Shown piece after piece: positions 45,882 through 54,694 of a stretch of DNA of 64,000 nucleotides. Source of the DNA: Tepidibacter aestuarii (GTDB taxonomy: Bacteria > Bacillota > Clostridia > Peptostreptococcales > Peptostreptococcaceae); assembly GCF_934924865.1 (NCBI RefSeq), contig NZ_OW235315.1:124001-188000 (forward strand). The letters run 5' to 3'. The notes beneath the pieces were generated by a model. That model was not told the DNA's origin, made no database searches, and saw nothing but the letters and a program-made list of their open reading frames with translations. The position numbers and the translations under genes were made by a program. Positions within the stretch are counted from its first letter, which is position 1. Every line of letters starts with the position of its first letter.

Positions 45882-47462
45882 ATGATTCAGTGGGGAAATG
45901 TAGGGGTTATAGGTTCATCTGAGTTGTTTGCAGTTGATTTAATGAAAAAAACTATAGATGAAGCGCTGGATAATAATATAAAATGTGCATTCTTAGGAAA
46001 AAAGAAATTACTAGAAAGTATAGGCGATTATAGAGATGCTGAAATAATAATTATTGAACATAATATATTTGAAGAAGAATATAAAATAGATAAAGAGTAC
46101 TTTAATATGAATATAGTTGTGACATCAGATTGGATACATAAATACAGATATGATATTTTAGAAAATATAGAGGAATATTTCGATATTATAACAGATAAAA
46201 ATCATAAGCTGTTAACATTTTTTAACATAATGGAGTTTGAACTCGACCTTATAGATAAATTTTTAGCTATTCATGATAAATTGATATTTGAAGATGAAAA
46301 TAAAAGACAGATGATAAATACTAAAGAAATGAGCAATATAAAATTTTTATTAAAATCTATAAAAAAATCTAAAATAGACAATCTAGACCTTCAAAAGAAC
46401 AAAAAGAATTTGGAAACTCTAAATAACTCTATAATAAACTTCAGCTTTGAGAGTGATGTTGAAAAAGTAATAAAGACTGCTATAGAGACTGTACTTGAAA
46501 TGACTGACGCAGATTATGGATCTATAACAGTATTATTTAGTAGCAATAAAATAGAAAAAGAATACTCTTACTCTAATATAGATATGACCTACAGCTATAG
46601 AATACACTGTAATGGAGAAATTGTTGGAATATTAACTCTTGGATATCGAGAGAATTATAATAAAGGGAAAGCAGATGAATACATAATAGACGTTATATGC
46701 AAGAGTTTGGGAGATATAATATACGCTATAAGAGAAAAAGAAGAAGGTAAACTGCTCAAAAAAACAGATAAGAGAATAAGATATACTGGTGAACTTGCTG
46801 GAGGAATAGTGCATGACCTTAATAATATATTTTCGATAATAAAGGGGTATACCCAGCTTTTGGGTATAAACAAACAGGCATACAATATAAAAGAATATAT
46901 AAAAATAATTGAGGATGGAGCTAATGAAGCTATAGATAAGGTTAAAACTTTGCAGGATTTTTCTAGAAATATAAAAGAAGATAAGAAATATGTATTAATA
47001 AATGATATAATTAAAAAAGCCATAAAGACTACTAGGCCTAAATGGGAAAATATGACTTATATAAAAGGCAGAAATATAGACATAATATTGAATTTAAAGA
47101 GTGAAAAAACTGTATTCGTACAAGAATCTGATATACGAGAATCAATTGTAAATATGATATTAAACTCAGTGGATTCTATGGAAGAAGGCGGAAATATATG
47201 TATAAATACTTATGATATAGATGATGAGGTATTTATTGAAATAATGGACGAAGGAAAAGGAATGGATAAAGAAATATTAGATAAAATATTTGAACCATTT
47301 TTTACTACAAAACAAAAAAGTACAGGACTTGGCCTTAGCGTAGTTAAGAAAAATGTAGAGGCCAACGAAGGAAATATAGAAGCTACTTCTATTAAAGGAC
47401 AGATGTCTAAGTTTGAAATAAGGCTGCCCATAAGAGAGGAGAATGCAGAGTGTTATGCATAA
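45882..47462 (+). CDS. Soluble sensor histidine kinase
   Basis: 526 residues, no membrane segments. An N-terminal unknown domain (1-190) precedes a GAF-like domain (about 195-300). The HisKA helix contains GGIVHDLNNIF (His about 311), and the ATPase domain has NMILNSVDSMEEGG, DEGKGMDKE and STGLGLSVV. It lacks a receiver and could share the receiver domain of its neighbour. It starts with AGGAGG at 45870-45875. Its 3' end overlaps the amidohydrolase start by 13 bases. Confidence 0.87.
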   Translation: MIQWGNVGVIGSSELFAVDLMKKTIDEALDNNIKCAFLGKKKLLESIGDYRDAEIIIIEHNIFEEEYKIDKEYFNMNIVVTSDWIHKYRYDILENIEEYFDIITDKNHKLLTFFNIMEFELDLIDKFLAIHDKLIFEDENKRQMINTKEMSNIKFLLKSIKKSKIDNLDLQKNKKNLETLNNSIINFSFESDVEKVIKTAIETVLEMTDADYGSITVLFSSNKIEKEYSYSNIDMTYSYRIHCNGEIVGILTLGYRENYNKGKADEYIIDVICKSLGDIIYAIREKEEGKLLKKTDKRIRYTGELAGGIVHDLNNIFSIIKGYTQLLGINKQAYNIKEYIKIIEDGANEAIDKVKTLQDFSRNIKEDKKYVLINDIIKKAIKTTRPKWENMTYIKGRNIDIILNLKSEKTVFVQESDIRESIVNMILNSVDSMEEGGNICINTYDIDDEVFIEIMDEGKGMDKEILDKIFEPFFTTKQKSTGLGLSVVKKNVEANEGNIEATSIKGQMSKFEIRLPIREENAECYA

Positions 47463-48604
47463 AAAATGCTAAAATAAATACAGTAACAAATGGAAGCATA
47501 CAAGGAGATGTATTAATCGAAAATGGTAAAATAAAAGAAATAGGAAAAGACATAGTAGTACCTCTTGATGTAAAAGTTGTAGATGCAAAAGGAAACTATG
47601 TATTTCCAGGATTTATAGACCCTCATACTCATGTTGGAATGTGGGAAGATGGAATGGGGTATGAAGGTGCTGATGGAAATGAAGAAACAGACCCTATAAC
47701 ACCTCATTTAAGTGCTATTGATGGTATTAATGCAATGGATAGAAACTTTAAAGAAGCATATGAGGGCGGAGTAACTACTGTAGCAAGTGGACCTGGTAGT
47801 GCTAATGTTATGGGAGGACAATTCATTGCTTTAAAGACTTATGGAGATAGAATAGATGATATGGTTTTAAAAACTATAGGAATGAAAATAGCTTTTGGAG
47901 AAAACCCTAAATCAGCATACGGAAAAGAAGACAAAACTCCACAAACAAGAATGGCAACAGCATCATTACTTAGAGAAACATTAAAGAGAGCTCAATTCTA
48001 TCTTGAAGATATGATAGATTATGAAGAAGATGAAGATTGTGATAGACCTGAATATGATATTAAGTTAGAGTCATTAATTCCTGTTCTTAAAAAAGAAATA
48101 CCTCTTAAAGCTCATGCTCATAGAGCTGATGATATATTTACAGCTATTAGAATAGCAAAAGAATTTGATCTAGATCTTACTATAGATCATTGTACAGAAG
48201 GTCACTTAATAACAAAGCACTTATCTAAAGAACACTACCCAGTTCTTGTAGGACCGTCTTTATCAGAAAGATGCAAAATAGAGCTTAGGAATTTAACATT
48301 TGAAACGCCTGGGATTCTATCAAATGCAGGACTTAATGTTTGTCTAATGACAGATCACCCTGTTGTTCCAATTCAGTACCTACCTCTGTGTGCATCTCTT
48401 GCAGTAAAAGCTGGAATGGACAAGGATAAGGCCATAGAAGCTATAACTATAAATCCTGCTAAAGTTTTAGGGCTTGATGATAGAATAGGATCTATAGAAG
48501 TAGGAAAAGATGCAGATATAGTTATATGGAATGGGCATCCACTTGATATTCAAAGCAGTGTAGAGTGTACTATAATAAATGGTGAGGTAGTTTACTCTGC
48601 TTAA
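47450..48604 (+). CDS. Metal-dependent amidohydrolase
   Basis: 384 residues from GTG 47450 with GAGAGGAG at 47436-47443. Amidohydrolase motifs: PGFIDPHTHVGM (residues about 50-61, metal His pair), KAHAHRADD, TIDHCTEGH and the catalytic Asp in MTDHPVVP. The C-terminal KDADIVIWNGHPLD closes the composite beta-sandwich. The family groups with imidazolonepropionase-like enzymes; the substrate is unknown. Overlap with the kinase suggests the kinases may sense or control a related nitrogen compound (inference). Confidence 0.85.
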   Translation: MLCIKNAKINTVTNGSIQGDVLIENGKIKEIGKDIVVPLDVKVVDAKGNYVFPGFIDPHTHVGMWEDGMGYEGADGNEETDPITPHLSAIDGINAMDRNFKEAYEGGVTTVASGPGSANVMGGQFIALKTYGDRIDDMVLKTIGMKIAFGENPKSAYGKEDKTPQTRMATASLLRETLKRAQFYLEDMIDYEEDEDCDRPEYDIKLESLIPVLKKEIPLKAHAHRADDIFTAIRIAKEFDLDLTIDHCTEGHLITKHLSKEHYPVLVGPSLSERCKIELRNLTFETPGILSNAGLNVCLMTDHPVVPIQYLPLCASLAVKAGMDKDKAIEAITINPAKVLGLDDRIGSIEVGKDADIVIWNGHPLDIQSSVECTIINGEVVYSA

Positions 48605-48633
48605 TTTAGAATATATTATATGTATAAAATTAT

Positions 48634-48662
48634 TTTGACAAACTATTAGAAAAGTATTAATA
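48634..48662 (+). promoter_or_regulatory. Sigma-A promoter for the FMN riboswitch-ribU unit
   Basis: TTGACA near 48635-48640 with a TAATAT/TATAAT region 17-20 bases downstream (about 48658-48666). Confidence 0.6.
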
Positions 48663-48698
48663 TAATATTATAAATTAAAATTAAAAAAATATGAAGAT

Positions 48699-48880
48699 AA
48701 TCTTCAGGGCAGGGTGAAATTCCCGACCGGCGGTAAAGCCCGCGAGCCATTTTATGGCAGACTTGGTTAGATTCCAAGGCCGACAGTAAAGTCTGGATGA
48801 AAGAAGATGAGAAGAGAGTGTGTATACATATCTGTATCTATTTTGATTATCAAGCCTGAAGAATATTCTTCAGGCTTTTA
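48699..48880 (+). promoter_or_regulatory. FMN riboswitch (RFN element) with terminator
   Basis: The RFN core is clear: AGGGCAGGGTGAAATTCCCG (48706-48725 region), ACCGGCGGTAAAGCCCGCGAGCC, and AAGTCTGGATGAAAGAAGAT (48789-48808). The terminal helix pairs ATCTTC (48700-48705) with GAAGAT (48803-48808). A 26-base palindromic terminator, AAGCCTGAAGAAT with its complement (48852-48877), ends in Ts. FMN binding should stop transcription of ribU. Confidence 0.95.
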
Positions 48881-48901
48881 TTATTGTTAGGAGGTATAAA
48901 T

Positions 48902-49504
48902 ATGTACAATCAAGCTACTACAAAAAAGAATTTATTTACTACACCTGTATTGGTGAAAATAGCTATTCTATCTGTTATATCATACTTGATAATGTTTATT
49001 GAATTTCCAATAGTATTTGCACCAGGATTTTTAAAATTAGACTTTTCTGATATGCCAGCTATAATAGGTGGATTTGCTCTAGGGCCAGTTGCTGGGCTAT
49101 TTATAGAACTTATAAAAAATCTATTACACTTTGTAACAAAAACTGATACAGGTGGTGTTGGAGAAATAGCTAACTTTCTAATAGGAGGAGCTTTCGTATT
49201 TATATCATCTGGAATATATCACCTTAGAAAGACGAAGAAAAATGCTATAATTGGATGCTTAATAGCAACAATAGGGATGAGTATAGTTGGAGCTTTAGCT
49301 AATCAATATCTGCTTATTCCGTTTTATGCAAATATGTTTCCAATAGATGCAATAGTTCAAATGGGAACTGTTGTAAACAAGAATATAGTAGATGTTAAGA
49401 CTTTAATATACTATGGAGTAGTACCTTTTAATATATTTAAAGGTATTGTAATGTCTGTTGCTACAGCCGTATTGTATAAGAAGGTTTCTTGCATAATAAA
49501 GTAG
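48902..49504 (+). CDS. ribU: Riboflavin ECF transporter substrate-binding subunit RibU
   Basis: 200 residues, about six transmembrane helices. The conserved N-terminal helix KIAILSVISYLIMFIEFPI and the binding segment LKLDFSDMPAIIGGFALGPVAGLFIELIKN are RibU marks. It needs the shared ECF module (EcfA/A'/T), not in this window. ATG 48902 follows AGGAGGT (48889-48895). Confidence 0.93.
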   Translation: MYNQATTKKNLFTTPVLVKIAILSVISYLIMFIEFPIVFAPGFLKLDFSDMPAIIGGFALGPVAGLFIELIKNLLHFVTKTDTGGVGEIANFLIGGAFVFISSGIYHLRKTKKNAIIGCLIATIGMSIVGALANQYLLIPFYANMFPIDAIVQMGTVVNKNIVDVKTLIYYGVVPFNIFKGIVMSVATAVLYKKVSCIIK

Positions 49505-49506
49505 AT

Positions 49507-49533
49507 TTTACAACTATTTTACAAGTTTGTAAC
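49507..49533 (+). promoter_or_regulatory. 11-bp-period TTTACAA repeat upstream of the response regulator
   Basis: TTTACAA at 49507-49513 and 49518-49524, exactly 11 bases apart, with a partial third unit (GTAACAG) at 49529. It begins just after the ribU stop and upstream of the response-regulator gene. Similar to PhoB/PhoP-type direct-repeat operators. Confidence 0.55.
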
Positions 49534-49586
49534 AGATATATAAAATTAATGTTATATATTTAAATGATAAAGAATTTAAAAAGTAA

Positions 49587-49617
49587 GGATACAGATTTTC
49601 TGTATTCTTATTTTTTT
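49587..49617 (+). terminator. Terminator after ribU
   Basis: GGATACAGA (49587-49595) pairs with TCTGTATTC (49599-49607; one G-U) and is followed by T7 at 49611-49617. Confidence 0.85.
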
Positions 49618-49700
49618 ACGAATGTTTTTTTATTAAGTAAAACGTGTTTATAAAATGATAATATTTATATAAATATGAATATAAGAATGAGGTGATTTAT

Positions 49701-50354
49701 TTGAAAAAAATATTGATAGTAGAAGATGAATTAGCTATATCTAATTTAATAAAAGTTCATTTGGATATAACTGGTTATGAAACAGATCAAGCTTATGATG
49801 GATTAGAAGCACTTAATAAAATAGAAAATAAAAGTTTTGATTTAATACTTTTAGATGTGATGATTCCTAATATAGATGGATTTTCATTGTTACAAAAAAT
49901 AAAACATTTAGATATACCAGTTATATTTCTAACGGCTAAAAATTCTGTTATGGATAAAGTGAATGGACTTAAATTAGGAGCAGAAGATTATATTGTAAAG
50001 CCTTTTGAGGCAATTGAACTTCTTACGAGAATTGAAGTTGTTTTTAGAAGATATGGAAAAAATGATAATACTATTAATTTCAAGAATTTAACTATTTTAT
50101 TAGAAGATAGAATAGTTAAAAAGAATAATGAAATAGTTGACTTAACATTAAAAGAATTTGAATTGTTAGTCTTATTGTTAAAAAATAAAAATACAGCTTT
50201 TTCTAGAGAGCAAATATTAGAAAGTGTTTGGGGATATGAGTATTTTGGAGAAACAAGAACGGTAGATACCCATATACAAAAAATTAGGAAAAAATTAGAT
50301 CTTATGGAAAATATAAAAACTGTTTATAAAGTTGGGTATAGACTGGAGGATTAA
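49701..50354 (+). CDS. OmpR-family response regulator
   Basis: 217 residues from TTG 49701, six bases after GAGGTG (49689-49694); the GTG at 49692 lies in that ribosome site. Receiver domain: VEDELA near the start, phospho-acceptor Asp52 in LLDVMIPN, and the conserved Lys in DYIVKPF. The C-terminal winged helix contains LTLKEFELLVLLLKN and ends RTVDTHIQKIRKKL. It is co-transcribed with the next kinase and probably binds the 11-bp TTACAA-type repeats (inference). Confidence 0.93.
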   Translation: MKKILIVEDELAISNLIKVHLDITGYETDQAYDGLEALNKIENKSFDLILLDVMIPNIDGFSLLQKIKHLDIPVIFLTAKNSVMDKVNGLKLGAEDYIVKPFEAIELLTRIEVVFRRYGKNDNTINFKNLTILLEDRIVKKNNEIVDLTLKEFELLVLLLKNKNTAFSREQILESVWGYEYFGETRTVDTHIQKIRKKLDLMENIKTVYKVGYRLED

Positions 50355-50359
50355 GTTAA

Positions 50360-51769
50360 ATGAAGCTATGGCAGAAAATATATATACTTTTTTTTATAGC
50401 ATTTTTATTAACCTTTAATATAGCAGGTATTACTATAATAGAAAAAATTCATAATGAAACATTGAATAGAGAAGTTCAAAGAGGTTTAAGTGAACAAAAA
50501 AGCATTTCATATATATTAAATATGAATTTTTCAGAATATAATTTACAAATAAACAATAATGATATAAATGATTTTGTAAATCAAGTTACAAATAAATATT
50601 TAAAAGATTTTAATGAAGAGGAAATTTATATTGAGATTTTAGATATGAACAATAATACTTTTTTTACAAATTTAAATTTTAATCTTCCTAGTAAAAGAGA
50701 TGAATTAAATGGTCTTGTTCTAAATGAAAGAAAATATATTATAAGAAATATAGACAATAAATACTATCTTTTTGTGGCAGGGGCTATGAATATAGGAAAT
50801 AGAAGTTTTAAGTTATCATATTCAAGAAATATTTCTCACATATATGAAGAAAGAAAAAATCAATATAAATTTTTCTTTAAATTTGAAGCAAATATTTGTC
50901 TTATTTTTGCGGCTATTATGTATAGTATAAGCAAATTTATAACTAAGCCAATAAATGATTTAACAAGATCGACTAAGAGCATAGCCAAAGGGAATTATCA
51001 TGAAAGGGTTGAGACAATTTCTAAAGATGAATTAGGAATTTTGTCTAATAATTTTAATATAATGGCTAATGCTATTGAAGAAAAAATAAATGAGCTTGAA
51101 AGAAATAATAATGAAAAGCAAAGATTTATAGATAACCTAACTCACGAAATTAAGACTCCGTTGACATCTATAATAGGATATGCAAATTTACTTAAGACAA
51201 CAAAGGTAAGTGAAGAGATATTTTTTGAATCAGTAGATTTTATTTATAAAGAAGGAAAAAGATTAGAACAGTTATCTTTTAAGATGATGGATTTAATACT
51301 GCTTAAAGTCGATGATTTTGATTTGAAATATGAAAAGATAATGAATATACTTTATGATGTTAGAGGTTCTTTGCGTCCTAAGTTAAATAAAAGAGGAATA
51401 GATTTAATAATTGAAGGTAAAGATTGTGAACTGTTAATAGAAAAAGATTTAATGAAAATACTATTATCTAACTTAGTAGATAATGCAATAAAGGCTAGTG
51501 AAAAAAATTCTAATATTTATTTGAGTGTATATAAAAATGAAGATAAAACTATTATTGAAGTAAAAGATAATGGAGTAGGCATGGACAAGGAACATTTAGA
51601 CAAGGTTATGGAACCTTTTTATATGGTTGATAAGTCAAGAACTAGAAAAAATAATGGTGCGGGATTAGGACTTTCTATATGCAAAAAAATAGCTGATATT
51701 CATAATTCAAATATTGAAATAGAAAGTAAGCTTGGAAAAGGAACAATTATAAAAATAATATTTAGATAA
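50360..51769 (+). CDS. Membrane sensor histidine kinase
   Basis: 469 residues. Two transmembrane helices (about 6-26 and 175-195) flank an extracytoplasmic loop of about 150 residues. A HAMP domain (KFITKPINDLTRSTKSIAKGNYHER) leads to the phospho-acceptor His262 in NLTHEIKTPLTSIIGY and the ATPase domain (DNAIKAS, DNGVGMDKE, GAGLGLSICKK). It starts five bases after the regulator stop. The loop has no family I recognise; a cell-envelope or peptide signal is likely given the exported proteins that follow. Confidence 0.92.
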   Translation: MKLWQKIYILFFIAFLLTFNIAGITIIEKIHNETLNREVQRGLSEQKSISYILNMNFSEYNLQINNNDINDFVNQVTNKYLKDFNEEEIYIEILDMNNNTFFTNLNFNLPSKRDELNGLVLNERKYIIRNIDNKYYLFVAGAMNIGNRSFKLSYSRNISHIYEERKNQYKFFFKFEANICLIFAAIMYSISKFITKPINDLTRSTKSIAKGNYHERVETISKDELGILSNNFNIMANAIEEKINELERNNNEKQRFIDNLTHEIKTPLTSIIGYANLLKTTKVSEEIFFESVDFIYKEGKRLEQLSFKMMDLILLKVDDFDLKYEKIMNILYDVRGSLRPKLNKRGIDLIIEGKDCELLIEKDLMKILLSNLVDNAIKASEKNSNIYLSVYKNEDKTIIEVKDNGVGMDKEHLDKVMEPFYMVDKSRTRKNNGAGLGLSICKKIADIHNSNIEIESKLGKGTIIKIIFR

Positions 51770-51771
51770 AG

Positions 51772-51789
51772 ATTACAACTATTTGACAA
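51772..51789 (+). promoter_or_regulatory. 11-bp-period repeat upstream of the exported protein
   Basis: ATTACAA (51772-51778) and TTGACAA (51783-51789), 11 bases apart, the same spacing and core as at 49507. It lies about 77 bases before the next start codon. Confidence 0.5.
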
Positions 51790-51865
51790 CTTTATAAAAT
51801 CTCTATGATATTTAGTATCTATACTTAAGTTAAGAAAATCATAAATAAAGTGGAGGTAATTAAAT

Positions 51866-52642
51866 ATGAAAGGTAAAAAAATAGTAACGGGAATTTTATT
51901 AGCAGGAATTTTAGCTGGTGGAGGATATAATTGTTATAACCTTGCACAAAATAATGCTTCATTAAATGTATTAAAAACAGGTGTAGTTTATGCAGAAAAA
52001 AGTCAAGAAATAAAAAATAAAGATTTAAATAATGTAGCCATGGAAGCAATAAAAAAATATTATGGAGAGTCACCAAATTTTAATAAATTAAAGTTTAAGC
52101 ATACAGAGGAAAGCTTAGAAGAACAAATTTCGGGTATAAATGATACAATTGAGTTTATAAAAAATTCTAAAAGTAAATTCAAAGAAGATGAACAATTTAT
52201 AAGAGATTTAGAAGAAGAGAAAAACAAAATTAAGTTTGGAACAATAAGTATGGCATGGATTTCGGATGATGAACTGTATTCTGTGACTTTTGATGATCAA
52301 TCAAAAGAAATATTAAGTGTTATATATGAGACACAAGTTGATTTAAACAAAATAAAACCAGAAAATTTTGTTAGCATTGAACAAGCGAAGAAAACAGCAG
52401 AAGATTTTATAGTTAAAAACAATTTAGATAATATAAAAGATATGAAACTTACTGGAAAATCAGAATATAAAAACCATAATGATGCTGATTATGATGTGGA
52501 AGATACAGTAATGTTTTTCTATCAAGATGCTAATGATTCGTCTAAAAAAGCTAATCTAGTTATTGATAGAAACTCAGGTAAAGTAACATATTTCTCTGTA
52601 GGATATGGAGCAGAAAGAGAATATATAAAAAATGATATTTAG
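51866..52642 (+). CDS. Exported PepSY-like protein
   Basis: 258 residues. An N-terminal hydrophobic segment (ILLAGILAGGGYNCYNLAQ, about 10-28) works as a signal or anchor. Two repeats follow, each ending in a PepSY/YpeB-like pattern (SIEQAKKTAEDFIVKNN, then VIDRNSGKVTYFSVGY). The predicted place is outside the membrane. Encoded straight after the two-component pair, it may modulate the kinase, as PepSY-like proteins do near other kinases. Ribosome site GTGGAGGT at 51849-51856. Confidence 0.7.
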   Translation: MKGKKIVTGILLAGILAGGGYNCYNLAQNNASLNVLKTGVVYAEKSQEIKNKDLNNVAMEAIKKYYGESPNFNKLKFKHTEESLEEQISGINDTIEFIKNSKSKFKEDEQFIRDLEEEKNKIKFGTISMAWISDDELYSVTFDDQSKEILSVIYETQVDLNKIKPENFVSIEQAKKTAEDFIVKNNLDNIKDMKLTGKSEYKNHNDADYDVEDTVMFFYQDANDSSKKANLVIDRNSGKVTYFSVGYGAEREYIKNDI

Positions 52643-52677
52643 CAATTAGGTTTTAACTTAGTTACATTTAGGAGAAT

Positions 52678-52715
52678 AAGGATATTATGTAATTTTAAAT
52701 ACACATAATATCCTT
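52678..52715 (+). terminator. Hairpin after the exported protein
   Basis: AAGGATATTATGT (52678-52690) is the reverse complement of 52703-52715; the tail has few T, so it is a weak terminator or processing hairpin. Confidence 0.6.
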
Positions 52716-52751
52716 ACAATTATTATAAAACTTAAAGAGGGGAATAAGATT

Positions 52752-53288
52752 ATGAAATTAAGGTTTGTTATATTAACTATTTTAAGTGTATTAATATTGT
52801 CTTTAGTAGGATGCGGAACAACTAGTAGTGATGTAGAAAAAGAAAAAGTTGCGGAAACTGTTAAAATTTCATTTGAGAAATATTTTAATGAAAAGCTAGA
52901 TATTAAAGAAATTATGGATAATACTGAATATATGAATAGTAATAAATATTGGATTACAGTATATGCAGATACTGAATCTAATATCGAATATTATGCATGT
53001 CTAACAGAAAATGGACAACTTAAGGATATATTTTATAGAAGTACTGAAGAAACTTCTTCTATTTTAGACGAAGAAGAAGGTAAAAAAATAGCAACAGAGT
53101 TTATTAAGAAACATTTTGCAAATAAGGATGAAGAAATAAATTTCACAAGAATCGGGAATGATGGAGATTTTGATTTTACATATGGAAAAGATGAAGAAAC
53201 AGGTAAAGATAAAGTTATATATATTAATATAGATAGTGAAACTAAAAAGGTATGCGGATTTGTTTTAGAGGTTGAAGATAAGAAATAA
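52752..53288 (+). CDS. Small lipoprotein with PepSY-like fold
   Basis: 178 residues. Signal peptide with lipobox LVGC (Cys about 21) followed by a Thr/Ser-rich linker. The mature part repeats the style of its upstream neighbour (DEEEGKKIATEFIKKHF, then KVIYINIDSETKKVCGFVLEVE), so the two are probably related. Ribosome site AGAGGGGA at 52736-52743. Anchored to the outer face of the membrane. Function unknown; a helper of the adjacent sensor kinase is possible. Confidence 0.7.
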   Translation: MKLRFVILTILSVLILSLVGCGTTSSDVEKEKVAETVKISFEKYFNEKLDIKEIMDNTEYMNSNKYWITVYADTESNIEYYACLTENGQLKDIFYRSTEETSSILDEEEGKKIATEFIKKHFANKDEEINFTRIGNDGDFDFTYGKDEETGKDKVIYINIDSETKKVCGFVLEVEDKK

Positions 53289-53311
53289 GTGAATTAAAAC
53301 AATATAAGTAT

Positions 53312-53340
53312 AAAGAAGTAGGTTGAAACCTACTTCTTTG
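53312..53340 (+). terminator. Terminator of the lipoprotein gene
   Basis: AAAGAAGTAGGTT (53312-53324) with AACCTACTTCTTT (53327-53339), a 13-bp stem with a 2-base loop. Confidence 0.75.
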
Positions 53341-53365
53341 TTATAGTAAATTAGAAACTAGTTTT

Positions 53366-53410
53366 TTGTAACCTTTTTGTAACTATATAAATCAAAAAAA
53401 TAAGTATAAT
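53366..53410 (+). promoter_or_regulatory. Inverted-orientation 11-bp repeat and -10 box before the 222-aa lipoprotein
   Basis: TTGTAAC at 53366-53372 and 53377-53383, 11 bases apart; on the other strand this is GTTACAA twice, as in the two other sites. A TATAAT at 53405-53410 puts the repeat over the -35 region. Confidence 0.55.
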
Positions 53411-53458
53411 TAAGATGTTGAATACATTTATTAACAATACAATAAAGGAGAGGAACAT

Positions 53459-54127
53459 ATGAATATGAAAAAATTTAAAAGTACTTTATTAATTATGTTA
53501 TGTGTAGTTGGACTGTCAGCATGTGCAAAAGATGATGTTTCAAATACAGAACAAAATCAAGTGGAAGTTGAGCAGTCTCAAAATGAAGAGTCAGAAAATG
53601 CACAAATTAATACTAATGTAAATGAATCTGATGGAATTGACTTATCTAATTTAAAATATGTAGATTATGAAACAAATAGAGACGAAAAATTGGAAGAGGC
53701 AATACATAAGACTATGCCAGAATATGATAAAGAGACATATGGACCTGTAAAATACTACTACAACAAAGTGGATCTTAATGGAGATAAAAAAGAAGAAATA
53801 TTTACAGTATTATATGGATCATACGTCTCAGGTAGTGGCGGAGGAACTGGACTACTATTTGATAATAATTACAACTTAGTATCAAAATTTTCATTAGTTA
53901 GGACACCTATAATAATAAGTGACAATAAAACTAATGGATGGAATGATATATTAATGTACGTATCAGGTGGAGGAATTGAAAGCTTTTATGCTCAAATGAA
54001 ATTTGATGGAAAAACTTATCCATCTAATCCATCTGTACAATCAGAAGTAAAACCTGGAACGAAAATAGAAGGTAAAGCTATAATTGCAAATGAGATTACA
54101 CCAAACTCTGGAATAGAGCTTAACTAA
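53459..54127 (+). CDS. Lipoprotein of unknown function
   Basis: 222 residues. Signal peptide with lipobox LSAC (Cys22) and a long Glu/Gln/Asn-rich linker to about residue 60. The globular part contains VDLNGDKKEEIFTVLYGSYVSGSGGGTG, an integrin/FG-GAP-like repeat that may bind calcium. No enzyme motif is seen. GGAGAGGA at 53446-53453 is the ribosome site. The upstream 11-bp repeat hints at control by the OmpR-type regulator. Confidence 0.68.
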   Translation: MNMKKFKSTLLIMLCVVGLSACAKDDVSNTEQNQVEVEQSQNEESENAQINTNVNESDGIDLSNLKYVDYETNRDEKLEEAIHKTMPEYDKETYGPVKYYYNKVDLNGDKKEEIFTVLYGSYVSGSGGGTGLLFDNNYNLVSKFSLVRTPIIISDNKTNGWNDILMYVSGGGIESFYAQMKFDGKTYPSNPSVQSEVKPGTKIEGKAIIANEITPNSGIELN

Positions 54128-54154
54128 ACAGAAGATAATATCTTCTGTTTTTTT
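54126..54154 (+). terminator. Terminator of the 222-aa lipoprotein gene
   Basis: AAACAGAAGA (54126-54135) with TCTTCTGTTT (54141-54150), T-run to 54154. Confidence 0.88.
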
Positions 54155-54241
54155 GTATTATTATAATTTTTAGTGTTTTTTGATATAATAAGGTGCATAG
54201 TAATTATTTGGTCAAAACTAAGGTTGGATAGGAGCAAAAAC

Positions 54242-54694
54242 ATGGAAAAGATATATTTAAAGAATGAACAAGAAACTAGTGAAATTGGATATAGATTAGG
54301 ACAACTTTTAAATAAAGGTGATGTAGTTTGTTTAATAGGAGATTTAGGTGCTGGAAAAACTACTATAACAAAGAGTATAGCTAGAGCGCTTGAAGTAGAT
54401 GATTATATTACAAGCCCTACATTTACTATAGTAAATGAATATGATGGGAAATATTCTCTTTACCATTTTGATGTTTATAGAATATCATCTAGTGAAGATA
54501 TGTATGAGATAGGATTTGAAGAGTATTTATACGGTGATGGGATATGTATTATAGAGTGGGCTAATTTAATAGAAGATATACTTCCAGATGAATATATGAA
54601 TATAGAACTTAATTACAAAGATGAGGGTAGAGAAATGATAATTACTCCTCATGGAAAACATTACGAAAACATAGTAAAGGAGATAATTAAATAA
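54242..54694 (+). CDS. tsaE: tRNA t6A biosynthesis ATPase TsaE
   Basis: 150 residues from ATG 54242 with TAGGAGC upstream; a longer frame starts at 54173 but lacks a ribosome site. The Walker A is GDLGAGKTTITK (about 34-45); YHFDVYRI and CIIEWAN are family marks. It supports the TsaB-TsaD complex in making threonylcarbamoyladenosine on tRNA. The stop overlaps the tsaB start by one base. Confidence 0.95.
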   Translation: MEKIYLKNEQETSEIGYRLGQLLNKGDVVCLIGDLGAGKTTITKSIARALEVDDYITSPTFTIVNEYDGKYSLYHFDVYRISSSEDMYEIGFEEYLYGDGICIIEWANLIEDILPDEYMNIELNYKDEGREMIITPHGKHYENIVKEIIK

